Assembly: GCA_041396985.1 (NCBI GenBank) | Contig: JAWKXO010000005.1 | Location: 62,001-126,000, forward strand | Direction of reading: 5' to 3' | DNA length: 64,000 nucleotides | Source of the DNA: Emcibacteraceae bacterium | Lineage (GTDB): Bacteria; Pseudomonadota; Alphaproteobacteria; Sphingomonadales; Emcibacteraceae | Shown: positions 54,095 to 63,238 of the stretch, one piece after another | Layout of the letters: each line of letters begins with the position of its first letter | How positions within the stretch are numbered: position 1 is the first letter of the stretch | The notes under the pieces: model-generated | Told to the model about the DNA's origin: nothing | The model's database searches: none | Seen by the model: the letters and a program-made list of their open reading frames with translations, nothing else | Position numbers and translations under genes: made by a program

Positions 54095-56674
54095 ATGAAA
54101 TATATTGTGCTTGTGTTTTCTTATATTTTAGTCTTTCTGACTGTCGGTTTATTCCCGGTTGCCGCACAGCAAAATAGTCCACTGATGGTTACGAACGGGG
54201 TTTCGTGGGACCTTGCAAAATACAGAAAAGCAAATCTTTCTGACATCAATTATAAAATTAATCTCAATATTCCCGCAAGTCCCAGTGTCCCGATAAAGGG
54301 AACGTCTGAAATTTCATTTACCCTGAAAGATGCCTCACAAAATCTGCAGATTGATTTCAAGGAAAAAACCGCAAATATTCTTGCCATCCGAGTGAATGGC
54401 AAAAGACATAAAATATATCATCAAAAGGAACATATCATCATTGACCGGAAAAGCCTAAAGCCGGGGAAAAATGAGGTAAAGATCACCTATATTGCTGGCG
54501 ATGGGGCTTTAAACAGATCGCCAAATTTTCTCTATACGCTTTTTGTCCCGGACAGGATGAGAACCAGCCTTCCAGCTTTTGACCAGCCAAACCTGAAGGC
54601 GACGTTTGAACTAACCCTGACAGTTCCGGAAAACTGGGAAAGTCTGTCTAGCGCAGCCGTTAAAAAAACAACTCGGCGTAATTCCAGAAATAAAATCACT
54701 TTTGAAAAATCCGACAAAATGAGCACCTATTTATTTTCCTTCGTCGCGGGACGCTTTAAAAAAGTTGTGCGAAATGTTGACGGCATGGAAATGACCATGC
54801 TTCACCGCGAACCGGAACAGGAAAAGGTCGATCGTAATCAGGACGAAATATTTCGGCTTCATAAAGCAGCCATTGATTATATGGAAGACTATACAGGCAT
54901 AAAATATCCGTTTAAAAAATTTGCCTTTGTGCTGATCCCGAGTTTTCAATTTGGCGGCATGGAACATGTGGGGGCGATCCAGTATAAGGATACAACTATT
55001 ATGCTGGATAAAAACCCTTCAGAAACCGATCTTTTGGCACGCGCGGCACTCATTGGTCATGAAACATCGCATATGTGGTTTGGCGATCTGGTCACCATGG
55101 ACTGGTTCAATGATGTCTGGACCAAGGAAGTCTTCGCCAACTTTATGTCGGCCAAAATCGTCAATCCCAACTTTCCGGATATCAATCATCAGTTACAGGC
55201 ACATTTGCGGCTCCATCCGGGGGCCTATGCCGTTGACCGCTCGAAAGGGCCAAACCCGATAAGACAGGAACTTGGCAACCTGAATGAAGCGGGAAGTATG
55301 TACGGAGCCATTATCTATAACAAGGCGCCTATAATGATGCGCCAGCTTGAAGCGCTGATCGGTGAAGAAATTTTCCGTGACGGTATAAGGGAATATCTTG
55401 CCAGATATGCCTATGCGAATGCCACCTGGCCCGACCTGATTGAGATACTTGATAAGCGCTCCCCAATGGATTTAAAAGCCTGGAGCGAGGTTTGGGTCAA
55501 TACGGCAGGACGCCCCATATTTAACATTGCCAAACGTGAAGGTCAGGGCCTGTTCCTAAGCCAGAGCGACCCGGATCATTTAAACCGCAACTGGCCACAG
55601 AGTTTTGCCGTTAAAAAAGGGTCTATTCCCTATGAAATAACCTATTCGGATAAGCCAATAAACCTGGATGCACTTGGTAATAGCGAAGAGGATACCATCC
55701 TTGCCAATGCGGATGGCATGGGATATGGCCTATTCCCGATCACAAAAGATTTCATAAAACTAAACTGGGACAGCCTGTCCGATCTGGAACGGGCGGCTTC
55801 ATTTGTCAATCTTTATGAACAGCTGATGGAAGGAAACGGTGTCATCAGCCCGACTGAATATGTCGACCTGCTTGAATGGGTCATCCCGAAAGAAAATAAC
55901 CCACTGATTATCAATCATATGCAACGCCAGCTTTCAACAATCTTCTGGTCGCTATTGGACAAGGCAGAGCGGGAAAATGCGGCGCCCGCCCTTGAAAATA
56001 GCCTGTGGCAGGAAGTTAACGACACTCGCCATGATCCGGGAGTAAGACGCATTTATTTCAGGAATTTTGCCAATATTGCCATTACAGGGGACGGTATTGA
56101 AAAGGTCAGGGCCGTTTGGGATAAAAGCCAGCCACTGGACGATCTTAACCTCGCCACGCGGGATTATACGAATTTGGCTGCTTCTCTGGCCATCAGGCTT
56201 CCTGATCAGGCACTGGACATTATCGCCACTCAGAAAACCCGTATTAACGGTCCCGATAATCAGGCAAGATTTGAATTTCTGCAATATGCCCTTTCCCCGG
56301 ACCAGTCGATCAGGGATAAATTTTTTGATGCCCTGACTTTTCAGGAAAACAGAAGCAAGGAACCATGGGTACTCACGGCGCTCTCCTATCTACATCATCC
56401 ATTACGAAACGGGGTAAGTGAAAAATATCTTAAAAAAAGTCTTGAGCTATTGGAGGAAATACAGGCAACCGGCGATATATTCTTCCCCGGGCGCTGGGTT
56501 GCCGTATCATTTGAAGATTATCATAGTGACAGTGCGGTCAAAACGGTTCGGGATTTTATTGACCAGCATCCGGATTATAATTATCAGCTTAAGTTTAAAA
56601 TTCTTCAGGGTGCCGATCAGATGTTCCGTGCCAATAAAATAATAAAAAATCAGCATGCCAAGGAAAACCCATGA
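54095..56674 (+). CDS. M1 family zinc aminopeptidase, secreted
   Basis: This 859-residue metallopeptidase has a signal peptide (IVLVFSYILVFLTVGLFPVA, then AQQ). The M1 hallmarks are FGGMEHVGAIQYKD (exopeptidase GxMEN equivalent, with His for the Asn) and HETSHMWFGDLVTMDWFND with the third zinc ligand in WTKEVFANF: the HExxH-x18-E motif. The catalytic Tyr region is GAIIYNKAPIMMRQLE. The C-terminal half is an ERAP1-like helical domain ending near 850. Export suggests peptide scavenging in the periplasm. Its stop overlaps the start of the next gene (ATGA). Confidence 0.92.
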   Translation: MKYIVLVFSYILVFLTVGLFPVAAQQNSPLMVTNGVSWDLAKYRKANLSDINYKINLNIPASPSVPIKGTSEISFTLKDASQNLQIDFKEKTANILAIRVNGKRHKIYHQKEHIIIDRKSLKPGKNEVKITYIAGDGALNRSPNFLYTLFVPDRMRTSLPAFDQPNLKATFELTLTVPENWESLSSAAVKKTTRRNSRNKITFEKSDKMSTYLFSFVAGRFKKVVRNVDGMEMTMLHREPEQEKVDRNQDEIFRLHKAAIDYMEDYTGIKYPFKKFAFVLIPSFQFGGMEHVGAIQYKDTTIMLDKNPSETDLLARAALIGHETSHMWFGDLVTMDWFNDVWTKEVFANFMSAKIVNPNFPDINHQLQAHLRLHPGAYAVDRSKGPNPIRQELGNLNEAGSMYGAIIYNKAPIMMRQLEALIGEEIFRDGIREYLARYAYANATWPDLIEILDKRSPMDLKAWSEVWVNTAGRPIFNIAKREGQGLFLSQSDPDHLNRNWPQSFAVKKGSIPYEITYSDKPINLDALGNSEEDTILANADGMGYGLFPITKDFIKLNWDSLSDLERAASFVNLYEQLMEGNGVISPTEYVDLLEWVIPKENNPLIINHMQRQLSTIFWSLLDKAERENAAPALENSLWQEVNDTRHDPGVRRIYFRNFANIAITGDGIEKVRAVWDKSQPLDDLNLATRDYTNLAASLAIRLPDQALDIIATQKTRINGPDNQARFEFLQYALSPDQSIRDKFFDALTFQENRSKEPWVLTALSYLHHPLRNGVSEKYLKKSLELLEEIQATGDIFFPGRWVAVSFEDYHSDSAVKTVRDFIDQHPDYNYQLKFKILQGADQMFRANKIIKNQHAKENP

Positions 56675-57003
56675 CGGAAATTTTGAAAAACCCGCTTCAC
56701 CGTTTCAGAATGATTGCCTTGTTAGAAGGAGTATCCTTTTTGCTTATTTTTGGTGTTTCCCTGCCGCTTAAATATATGCTTGGTATCAGAACCCTGCCCT
56801 ATATCATTGGTATGAGCCATGGGGTTTTATTCCTTCTTTATATTATCCTTGCCATTGGCTTGATCAGTGCAAAACATGTGAATGCCGGTCAGTTCGGCCG
56901 CATTCTTATCGCGTCCATCATCCCGTTCGGGACATTTTTCAATGACCGGATGCTTAAGCAAAAAGAAAAGGAATGGAAATTACGCGCGCCCGTAAAATCC
57001 TGA
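56671..57003 (+). CDS. DUF3817 family small membrane protein
   Basis: This 110-residue protein has three hydrophobic segments (FRMIALLEGVSFLLIFGVSL; YIIGMSHGVLFLLYIILAIG; RILIASIIPFGTFFNDRML) and the GMSHG motif of the DUF3817 (YdzA-like) family. Function is unknown in the family. It is translationally coupled to the M1 peptidase by a 4-nt overlap. The C terminus is basic (KQKEKEWKLR). Confidence 0.85.
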   Translation: MTEILKNPLHRFRMIALLEGVSFLLIFGVSLPLKYMLGIRTLPYIIGMSHGVLFLLYIILAIGLISAKHVNAGQFGRILIASIIPFGTFFNDRMLKQKEKEWKLRAPVKS

Positions 57004-57117
57004 AGATTGTGAACATAAGTTTATCGTAAAAAATTGCTCTTTTAACGTAAAGCCCTTGCCGAAATTAAAATTAACCTTATATTTTCATATAAGCAAAATA
57101 TGAAATGAACGGGTATT

Positions 57118-57705
57118 ATGATGGATAAGAATGTAATTGAAGCGGATTTCACCGGGCAGGAAATCCCCGTCCTCGGCAGTCAGAATGAAGAACTGGAATG
57201 GATTGAAGCGGGCATAAAACTTCTAAGAGACCACGGCCCCCATCTGATTACCATCAATGACCTTTGCGCAAAACTGGAAAAGCCGGAAACGGAATTTAAC
57301 CGTATCTTCAAGACGAAAGAAAATTACCTGTTTGCGATCCTCGATCACTGGTACGAGAAAGAAACCCTCAGTTATATTGATATGATGGATGAAATTGGCG
57401 GCAGCGCCGAAAATATTATCATGACCATGGTTGAAGTCATTCACCATGCCGACAAACAGGACGAAATAGCCATCCGCAACTGGGCCCTTAAATGCCCCAA
57501 CGCCCACGCCGCACTGGCAAAAGTGGACCGTACCCGCCTTGATGTGGCAAGTGGACTTTTTAAAGAAATGGGATTCTCTGAAAGCGAGAGCAAACTTCGG
57601 GCTAAAATTATGTATACCTCATCAATTGGCACTCATTACACATCGATCTCAGAATCGCTTGAACATAAAAAGGCCATGTGCGAATTGCTGCTCAAAATGG
57701 ATTAA
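57118..57705 (+). CDS. TetR/AcrR-like transcriptional regulator
   Basis: This 195-residue all-helical protein has an N-terminal three-helix DNA-binding domain at about residues 22-70 (EAGIKLLRDHGPHLITINDL, then CAKLEKPETEFNRIFKTKEN, then YLFAILDHW), the TetR pattern. The C-terminal ligand domain follows with no recognisable ligand motif. ATG 57118 or the next ATG at 57121 may be used. It is a single gene, so its targets may be the peptidase operon just upstream or genes elsewhere. Confidence 0.75.
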   Translation: MMDKNVIEADFTGQEIPVLGSQNEELEWIEAGIKLLRDHGPHLITINDLCAKLEKPETEFNRIFKTKENYLFAILDHWYEKETLSYIDMMDEIGGSAENIIMTMVEVIHHADKQDEIAIRNWALKCPNAHAALAKVDRTRLDVASGLFKEMGFSESESKLRAKIMYTSSIGTHYTSISESLEHKKAMCELLLKMD

Positions 57706-57710
57706 GGTTT

Positions 57711-58352
57711 CTATTTCAGGAATTCTGACTGAAAATCCGCATAATTCATTTCTTCAATGACATGCTGATTACCGTTGTTCAGGCGGCGGCGCATGATGGT
57801 AAAGGGCAGCGCCGAATTGGCAATGCGGCTGACGATCATCATCCACTGACCGCGCTTTACTACGCCCGTATCCTCATCAACGATCCTTTCCCCGCCATCA
57901 TAGGAAATCAGCGGGAAAATCTGTTGCCGCAACCGGGTTGCCAGAAATTCAAAGCCGGACACATCCATCCGCGTTGATTTGGCGTCATCACAATTGATAA
58001 AATCAAGCGCATCACGCCCATTTGCGCCGAACTTTGGATTTTTTCGGGCAAAAAGGAAATAGTCATAATTCCCGTCCATTAATACATCAGTGTTGGAAGC
58101 AAAAACCCTGAAATTCTGATCGCCGCCTTTCCAGGACTTCGTGACCGCAATATCAAGAACATAACCGCAGATCAGGTCTTCCCCATCATAATCATAATGG
58201 ATCGCTTCACGGCCAATGATTTTCCCCTGAACCACTTTTGCCGATGTATTGATAAACCGGACATAGGTATTATCGGCATTTTGCGCCGAAACCTGGATAG
58301 CCATTAATCCAGAAAACAATAATAAAATATTTAATTTTAATAAGTTATGCAT
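57711..58352 (-). CDS. Secreted protein of unknown function
   Basis: I do not recognise this 213-residue protein. A signal peptide (LNILLLFSGLMAIQVSAQN) is followed by a compact beta-rich region with AKVVQGKIIGREAIHYDYDG, YVLDIAVTKSWKGG and FRVFASNTDVLMDGNYDYFL. This resembles the small secreted domains in which a conserved K-G-W-like strand pattern recurs, but I would not assign a family. Two Cys (in EDLICGYV and DFINCDDA) could form a disulfide. It is convergent with the TetR gene, 5 nt apart, and probably in one unit with the downstream end of the oxidoreductase gene (18 nt). Confidence 0.65.
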   Translation of the reverse strand: MHNLLKLNILLLFSGLMAIQVSAQNADNTYVRFINTSAKVVQGKIIGREAIHYDYDGEDLICGYVLDIAVTKSWKGGDQNFRVFASNTDVLMDGNYDYFLFARKNPKFGANGRDALDFINCDDAKSTRMDVSGFEFLATRLRQQIFPLISYDGGERIVDEDTGVVKRGQWMMIVSRIANSALPFTIMRRRLNNGNQHVIEEMNYADFQSEFLK

Positions 58353-58370
58353 TTATCTTAATTTATTACT

Positions 58371-59324
58371 TTAAGTTTTAATCATTTCCTGTTCCGCTAT
58401 CAGCACCGTTGCCATACCCAGCGCAACCTCATTATAATGATCTTCCATATCCCGATCATTCTTTATAACGTCAAAAAAATATTTTTGCTGCTCTAAAATG
58501 GCCTGATCATAGATAGTATCGGCAAAAGAAAAGCTCTCATCATTAACCTGAACCGTGTTTTCCGGGGTAATCCGCACCATACCACCCGGCCCTGTCGCCT
58601 GTTTAATATTAGGCCGGTTTGGCGATATTTCCGGCCCCAGACCGCTTTCAAGGTTAAGAACTGATCCATCAGAATAACTGATTTTCAGGCTGATATCATT
58701 GATTGCCGGGCTTTCCGCATTGGTTTTGGTTCCGCGGGCACGGATATTGGCCACTTCCCCACCCATCAACCGGATCATCAGATCCGCATAATGTATGCCG
58801 ACATCGACAATCGGTGACAAGCCGGCGGAAAGAATATTTTTATGATGCTGCCAGTCATCCCCTGTGCTGTGCTGATGGCTGGTCATGGTAACATTGATCG
58901 GTGTGCCGATTTTAGCCACACAGTCACAGAATTTCTGCCACAGCGCATGATGACGCAGGATCAGCCCCACATAAAGCTTGCGGTTATATTTGCGGGCGGC
59001 GACAATCGTCCGTCCCGCATCATGGATCGTGGTGGAAAGCGGTTTTTCAACAAATACATGGGCCCCCGCCTCCATCGCTTTGATGGCATAAGGCGCATGG
59101 GTATCGGTAAAGCTGCTGATGATCACAACGTCGGGGTTGCTGCCCTCCAACGCGCTGTCAAAATCATTATAAAGCGGTACATCCGGAAAATAGTCTTTCA
59201 CCGGCTGCCATTTTCGAAAATCACGGGCGACAAGCCCGACAATTTTTGTATCCGGCAGGGCCGCACATGCCTTTGCATGTGCAAACCCCATTAAACCAAC
59301 ACCGACAACCAGAACTCTATACAT
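58371..59324 (-). CDS. Gfo/Idh/MocA family oxidoreductase
   Basis: This 317-residue NAD(P)-dependent dehydrogenase has an N-terminal Rossmann fold with VLVVGVGLMGFAHAKACAAL (GxGxxG), the DVVIISSFTDTHAPYAI strand, and the family motif HVFVEKPLSTT with the catalytic-region Lys. The C-terminal alpha/beta domain contains VDVGIHYADLMIRLMGG with the usual Asp/His. Substrates are typically sugars or inositols. It lies upstream of the unknown secreted gene on the same strand. Confidence 0.92.
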   Translation of the reverse strand: MYRVLVVGVGLMGFAHAKACAALPDTKIVGLVARDFRKWQPVKDYFPDVPLYNDFDSALEGSNPDVVIISSFTDTHAPYAIKAMEAGAHVFVEKPLSTTIHDAGRTIVAARKYNRKLYVGLILRHHALWQKFCDCVAKIGTPINVTMTSHQHSTGDDWQHHKNILSAGLSPIVDVGIHYADLMIRLMGGEVANIRARGTKTNAESPAINDISLKISYSDGSVLNLESGLGPEISPNRPNIKQATGPGGMVRITPENTVQVNDESFSFADTIYDQAILEQQKYFFDVIKNDRDMEDHYNEVALGMATVLIAEQEMIKT

Positions 59325-59342
59325 AAACCCGGCTATTAATCC

Positions 59343-59987
59343 CTAATTTGCGGCGAAGCAGTAAAAATAACCGTTACCGCCGGTGGCGATCAGGTTCGGC
59401 TGACTGCAGCCGCGTGACGGATGGGCAAAATTCCATGAAGTCGGGTTTGCCCCGCCGCCCTGCCGGTCATGATGACCAACATTGGCACTGCCCTCTTCCC
59501 CGCTTGATGTCCAGTTCATGCAGGTGCTTGGCCCCGCTGTGCCGTCAAGCATTGAGCCGGTCAAAATATCATGCATGTTGGGGTTGTCGCCACGACCATT
59601 GACCATCATGCCGCCTTCGGTCAGCGAATTTTCCTTGGACAGCTTGTTGTTATCTGAATGAAGGTCATCGACATCGCGGGCCACCATAACCCCCTTGGCA
59701 TTATACCAGGGTCCGGCTCCGATCCGGTCACGGGCATTAACGCCGTCCGGCCCGATGGTGGACAAATAAGCCCGCCAGTTTTTATCGCCCTGTCCTGCTG
59801 CGGTTGCCAGTGATTTACAAATCGCATCGGCCCCGGCAAGCCCGCCAAGATCAGCCCCCTTGCCACTACCTTTGCTGGTGATAAAAAAACTTAAACTTGT
59901 GTCCTGCGCCATCGCCAAGCCGCCGACAAGGGACACCCCGATAATCAGCGCAAACCCAAGCACCTTTGATTTAGTAGATTGTTTCAT
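59343..59987 (-). CDS. Secreted collagen-NC10/lectin-like protein
   Basis: This 214-residue protein has a signal peptide (FALIIGVSLVGGLAMAQD). The mature part (SLSFFITSKGSGKGADLGGL, DAICKSLATAAGQGDKNWRA, then YLST, MNWTSSGEEGSANVGHHDRQ, HPSRGCSQPNL, GGNGYFYCF) has four Cys and the C-lectin/endostatin-like pattern seen in many bacterial DUF1554-type secreted proteins. Cys pairs and the closing GGNGYFYCFA are typical. The ligand is unknown. GGGAGAG precedes the ATG. The GC content is higher than in the operon that follows. Confidence 0.7.
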   Translation of the reverse strand: MKQSTKSKVLGFALIIGVSLVGGLAMAQDTSLSFFITSKGSGKGADLGGLAGADAICKSLATAAGQGDKNWRAYLSTIGPDGVNARDRIGAGPWYNAKGVMVARDVDDLHSDNNKLSKENSLTEGGMMVNGRGDNPNMHDILTGSMLDGTAGPSTCMNWTSSGEEGSANVGHHDRQGGGANPTSWNFAHPSRGCSQPNLIATGGNGYFYCFAAN

Positions 59988-60075
59988 AATACTCTCCCGA
60001 TTATAATTGTGGCGGGATCATAGCATTAATTATGCGCCAAGTCATGGAAGAAGCGAATGAGCGGTCTTTAAAGCG

Positions 60076-61179
60076 TCAATAAGTGAAAAACCGGACTGAT
60101 TTCAATTCATCCAGAAAGGGCCCACAGTCAGCCAACGACTTTCCACATTTTTCCTGGATACCCGTGCCGTCAAAGTCAAACTGTCCCTGATCTTCCGGAA
60201 GATAAAAACTATATAGAGAAGTCGCATCGGTAAAAAAGCGCGCAGATAATTGACCATCGGGATAAAGGGCTTTAACTTCCTTTAAAGTCATGCCAACCCG
60301 CGCGCCTTCTTTTGTTGTGTAACCGGTTAAGGATGTTGATAACCCATCAACAATGTCATTATCATCAACCTGTATTTCAACCTTCCCACACTGTTCAATA
60401 TTTATATAAAAGGTAAGATAGTAGTTACCCTCTACCATGGTGCGCTTAACAGTCACATCGGCACCATCATATAATAGCTCGCGAATGTTATGCCCGACCT
60501 CCATTCCGCAGATATAACCTTTTTCAAGCTGAACTGGCGCATAAACTTCCTCTTTCTTGTCCTCTGTACATTGCCCAGCAAACAGTGCTTTTCCAATTGG
60601 GCGCAGGATTGAAGCATTAAGTTCTCCATATAATTCCTTGTAGGGCGCCGCCCCATCGGCCACTGTTCCTCCTTCAATATCGGCAACTTTGGTTATCATC
60701 TGCAAACCGTCTTCACAGCTAAAAACAAATCTATTCGCAAGTTTTTCTGTTATATTTTTATCATCATATATCCGGTAGCCATCAATATAATAAAATAAAT
60801 GCTTCACATTCGTGTTAAACCAGTCAATGGGTTTTGTATCAGTTATCTGAAATCTGAAATCACCGTATGTATAAGACCTGTTTTCTGTCAGATGATCGGG
60901 ATTTTTGGGAAAGGCAAAATCAAACAATCCTGATAATGAAATACACATTATGAAGTCATTTGGATCGCAAAGTTCTCCACCACCGATAGCATCCGGTGAA
61001 ATTCGGTAACTTGCCTTTGTTCCCTCAACAGAAATTATATATCCACTGGAAAATGAACTCCCAATATCCATATAATTATAGTTTTCCCTTTCGGCGGCAA
61101 TAGCATATGAGGCAGGTAAAATTCCATTACCAAGAAATAATGTAATAAAACCAATTTTATATATTTTGGAAAAAATCAT
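60076..61179 (-). CDS. Secreted protein, paralogous domain plus N-terminal domain (candidate immunity partner)
   Basis: This 367-residue protein has a signal peptide (IGFITLFLGNGILPASYAIA). About residues 30-190 form an unassigned domain with Cys pairs (GGELCDPNDFIMCIS). Residues about 210-367 repeat the architecture of the 61176-61739 protein: VQLEKGYICGMEVGHNIREL, YDGADVTVKRTM, TTKEGARVGMTLKEVKALYP, EKCGKSLADCGPFLDELKSV. It is the last gene of the lysozyme operon, its ATG overlapping the previous stop by 4 nt. The family is unknown to me. The duplication and the periplasmic location would fit an immunity or inhibitor protein, which is inference only. Confidence 0.7.
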   Translation of the reverse strand: MIFSKIYKIGFITLFLGNGILPASYAIAAERENYNYMDIGSSFSSGYIISVEGTKASYRISPDAIGGGELCDPNDFIMCISLSGLFDFAFPKNPDHLTENRSYTYGDFRFQITDTKPIDWFNTNVKHLFYYIDGYRIYDDKNITEKLANRFVFSCEDGLQMITKVADIEGGTVADGAAPYKELYGELNASILRPIGKALFAGQCTEDKKEEVYAPVQLEKGYICGMEVGHNIRELLYDGADVTVKRTMVEGNYYLTFYINIEQCGKVEIQVDDNDIVDGLSTSLTGYTTKEGARVGMTLKEVKALYPDGQLSARFFTDATSLYSFYLPEDQGQFDFDGTGIQEKCGKSLADCGPFLDELKSVRFFTY

Positions 61180-61739
61180 TTTTCATTCTGTTCTTTATAG
61201 GTAACAAATTTAATCGATTTTAAATCATCAAGAAATGCCAGACACTTATCCATACTGTATCCACATTTTTCCATTATGGCTGTGGCATCAAATTCAAAGA
61301 ACCCCAATTGATCAATCTTATAATAATATCCATAGTCCGGACCCTCGTAATAAGCTTCCGGAAGAAAAAGTTTTCCCGCCGGGTAAAGTTCTTTAAGCCT
61401 TGAAAACGGATCACCAACTCTTGCCCCTTCCTGTGTCGTAAATTTACCTTGACCAATTGAAATTCGGCTAATAAATCCAGCATCATTTGTTGTTGCACTG
61501 ACATCACCACAATCCTGAATATGGAAAATATATTTAAGGCTATAGCTTTCTTCCCCCATAACGCGCTCGACTGTGGCCTCCGCGCCATCAAAAAGCTGAT
61601 CTTTAATATTTTCACCAGCCTGAATACCGCAAATATAACCGGATTCAAGCTGAACTGGCGCAAAGGGGCTTTCTTCGGCAAATGCAGGGAAAAAGCCAAA
61701 AAGGAAAATTAAAGAATATAATGAATGCTTCAAAACCAT
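61176..61739 (-). CDS. Secreted protein, paralogue of the domain in the next gene
   Basis: This protein of about 187 residues starts at ATG 61739, one nt after the previous stop; an upstream in-frame start at 61763 would overlap that gene and lengthen the signal peptide (KHSLYSLIFLFGFFPAFAEE). The mature sequence has VQLESGYICGIQAGENIKDQ, LFDGAEATVERVM, TTQEGARVGDPFSRLKELYP and EKCGYSMDKCLAFLDDLKSI: the same order of elements and the same Cys spacing as the C-terminal half of the following protein. No known family is recognised. It is periplasmic and AT-rich. Confidence 0.72.
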   Translation of the reverse strand: MVLKHSLYSLIFLFGFFPAFAEESPFAPVQLESGYICGIQAGENIKDQLFDGAEATVERVMGEESYSLKYIFHIQDCGDVSATTNDAGFISRISIGQGKFTTQEGARVGDPFSRLKELYPAGKLFLPEAYYEGPDYGYYYKIDQLGFFEFDATAIMEKCGYSMDKCLAFLDDLKSIKFVTYKEQNEK

Positions 61740-61740
61740 T

Positions 61741-62364
61741 TCACCAGCTGCATTTTTCATCAAGCCAGTGTTTATCCGTTTCAGGTCTGGAACTAAGTCT
61801 TAGAATAGATAATTTGCGCGAATCTGCATCACGATTTATCCATATTTCACCTGCTGTTGTTCCTGTCCCCATATATGGATGGGCAAAAATTTTATTTAAT
61901 TGCATGCATTGAATAATTTTGACCGTGGTTGGCAACATGATCTTGTCATATAATTCTATAAAATCATGTTTATTTTTGATCTCCATCGAATTAGATGTAG
62001 CTCTGTTATCTGGTGGGTTTTCAACCATTCCGTCCAGCAAAGTTATGGTCGGAAAATGTATCAGATCAGCCAGGGCTTCTCTATTATTCGTTCTGGTGGC
62101 TTCCTTCACTTTCTTAAAAAAATTATTGAGCTCTGTCGGGGTGATATAATTATTACAGGAAATCCGTCTGCCATCTTCATCAAAATCATTTTCAATATCG
62201 AATAATTTTTCTGTCTCGGTTGGGTTGATTTCTGCCCATTCTCTTGGCAGGCAGCCAAGATCAAGTGATTTTACGATCTTGTCATCCTGAGACTTCATCT
62301 GTTCCTGGGCATAGCCCGGAAATACAATAAACCCCCAAATCAGTAATAATGATAATTGTCTCAT
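61741..62364 (-). CDS. Secreted NTF2-like domain protein (candidate immunity)
   Basis: This protein of about 207 residues has a signal peptide (QLSLLLIWGFIVFPGYAQEQ), a Cys-bearing N-terminal part (LDLGCLPREW; ISCNNYITPT), then an NTF2-like core from about residue 85: FKKVKEATRTNNREALADLI, HFPTITLLDG, KHDFIELYDKIM and GTTAGEIWINRDADS. NTF2-like proteins are a common immunity scaffold in polymorphic toxin systems, and others are enzymes or adaptors. The ATG is one nt after the lysozyme stop and an equal gap precedes the next gene. Assignment to NTF2-like is by pattern, not search. Confidence 0.68.
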   Translation of the reverse strand: MRQLSLLLIWGFIVFPGYAQEQMKSQDDKIVKSLDLGCLPREWAEINPTETEKLFDIENDFDEDGRRISCNNYITPTELNNFFKKVKEATRTNNREALADLIHFPTITLLDGMVENPPDNRATSNSMEIKNKHDFIELYDKIMLPTTVKIIQCMQLNKIFAHPYMGTGTTAGEIWINRDADSRKLSILRLSSRPETDKHWLDEKCSW

Positions 62365-62365
62365 A

Positions 62366-63202
62366 TTAATAATCCTTGTATTTTCCAAAATAATAATTTG
62401 TTCGATCTACGCTTCTTGTAACGAGACCAGGTCGTCTGACACCATTACTATCTTTTGAATAATAGAGGTTCCGCCCAATAGCATCATAATCGCGGGCTTT
62501 TATGGCAGCATTAAGGTCTGGACTTTTATTTGTCCCAAGACCAAGATTACCCGGACCAACGTTATACATGGCATCCACTATTGTCTCAAATTCATTTCTG
62601 TACATAGGCAATCCACCGAGCAGTTTTAAGGCATATTGTCTTGCCTTCTCTTTATCTATTTTAAAATGCTCTTCCCCTTTTGCACGAGTAATTGAATCTC
62701 CTTCCTTATATTCATTATTAACAACTTTGTGGCCGTAGCCAATAGTAGCGTTTTTAGCGGTATCAGGATAAAAAGTTGGTATAAAACCTTCATGTTTTTT
62801 TATGAAACGATCAAGATGATCACTTAATTCAAACCGGGAGGGGTCAATCCGGGGTCGACCTTGCATTAACTTATTCTCCGCTCTTATAAGTAAGTTATTA
62901 TCAATTGATGAATTCATTAAACTACTATCATTAGTAGCATTGATGTTATCATTATTCAACCCTGTATTTTGGGTATTTAAGGATTGTCTATAATCGGGTA
63001 ACTGCCGCATATATCCGGCCAATTCGGTCGAATGCTGGTGATCAGGTGGCAGTCTTAACCCTAGTCTAGCAAACCGCTGTTCTTTTCCTTTTTGTTTATC
63101 ATATTCAACCTTATAAATATCGCGGTTGATATCCTGCCCCCAAGGGTAGTCTGGTGAATCCCAAACCTCAGGCGTTGTATTATTTTCAGTATAGTTTGTC
63201 AT
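62366..63202 (-). CDS. GH24 (T4-type) lysozyme without signal peptide
   Basis: This protein of about 278 residues starts at ATG 63202 behind AAAAGGAA; an upstream in-frame start at 63253 lacks a ribosome site. Residues about 1-110 are polar, Asn/Ser/Gln-rich and of unknown function. The C-terminal 160 residues form a GH24 muramidase with the catalytic triad E-x8-D-x5-T intact: HEGFIPTFYPDTAKNAT, then IGYGHKV. Later motifs are VDAMYNVGPGNLG and LVTRSVDRTNYYFG. It cleaves the MurNAc-GlcNAc bond of peptidoglycan. No export signal, holin, spanin or other phage gene is near. It could be delivered to rivals by a secretion system encoded elsewhere, or be a relic phage gene. Confidence 0.85.
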   Translation of the reverse strand: MTNYTENNTTPEVWDSPDYPWGQDINRDIYKVEYDKQKGKEQRFARLGLRLPPDHQHSTELAGYMRQLPDYRQSLNTQNTGLNNDNINATNDSSLMNSSIDNNLLIRAENKLMQGRPRIDPSRFELSDHLDRFIKKHEGFIPTFYPDTAKNATIGYGHKVVNNEYKEGDSITRAKGEEHFKIDKEKARQYALKLLGGLPMYRNEFETIVDAMYNVGPGNLGLGTNKSPDLNAAIKARDYDAIGRNLYYSKDSNGVRRPGLVTRSVDRTNYYFGKYKDY

Positions 63203-63238
63203 GGGTAATTCCTTTTCTGTTTTCGATGGACATAAAAA

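Noticed and set aside
62366..63202. Lysozyme as evidence for a prophage
   Set aside because: No holin, spanin, capsid, tail, integrase or terminase is visible in the flanking genes, so a phage origin is possible for the gene but a prophage is not supported.
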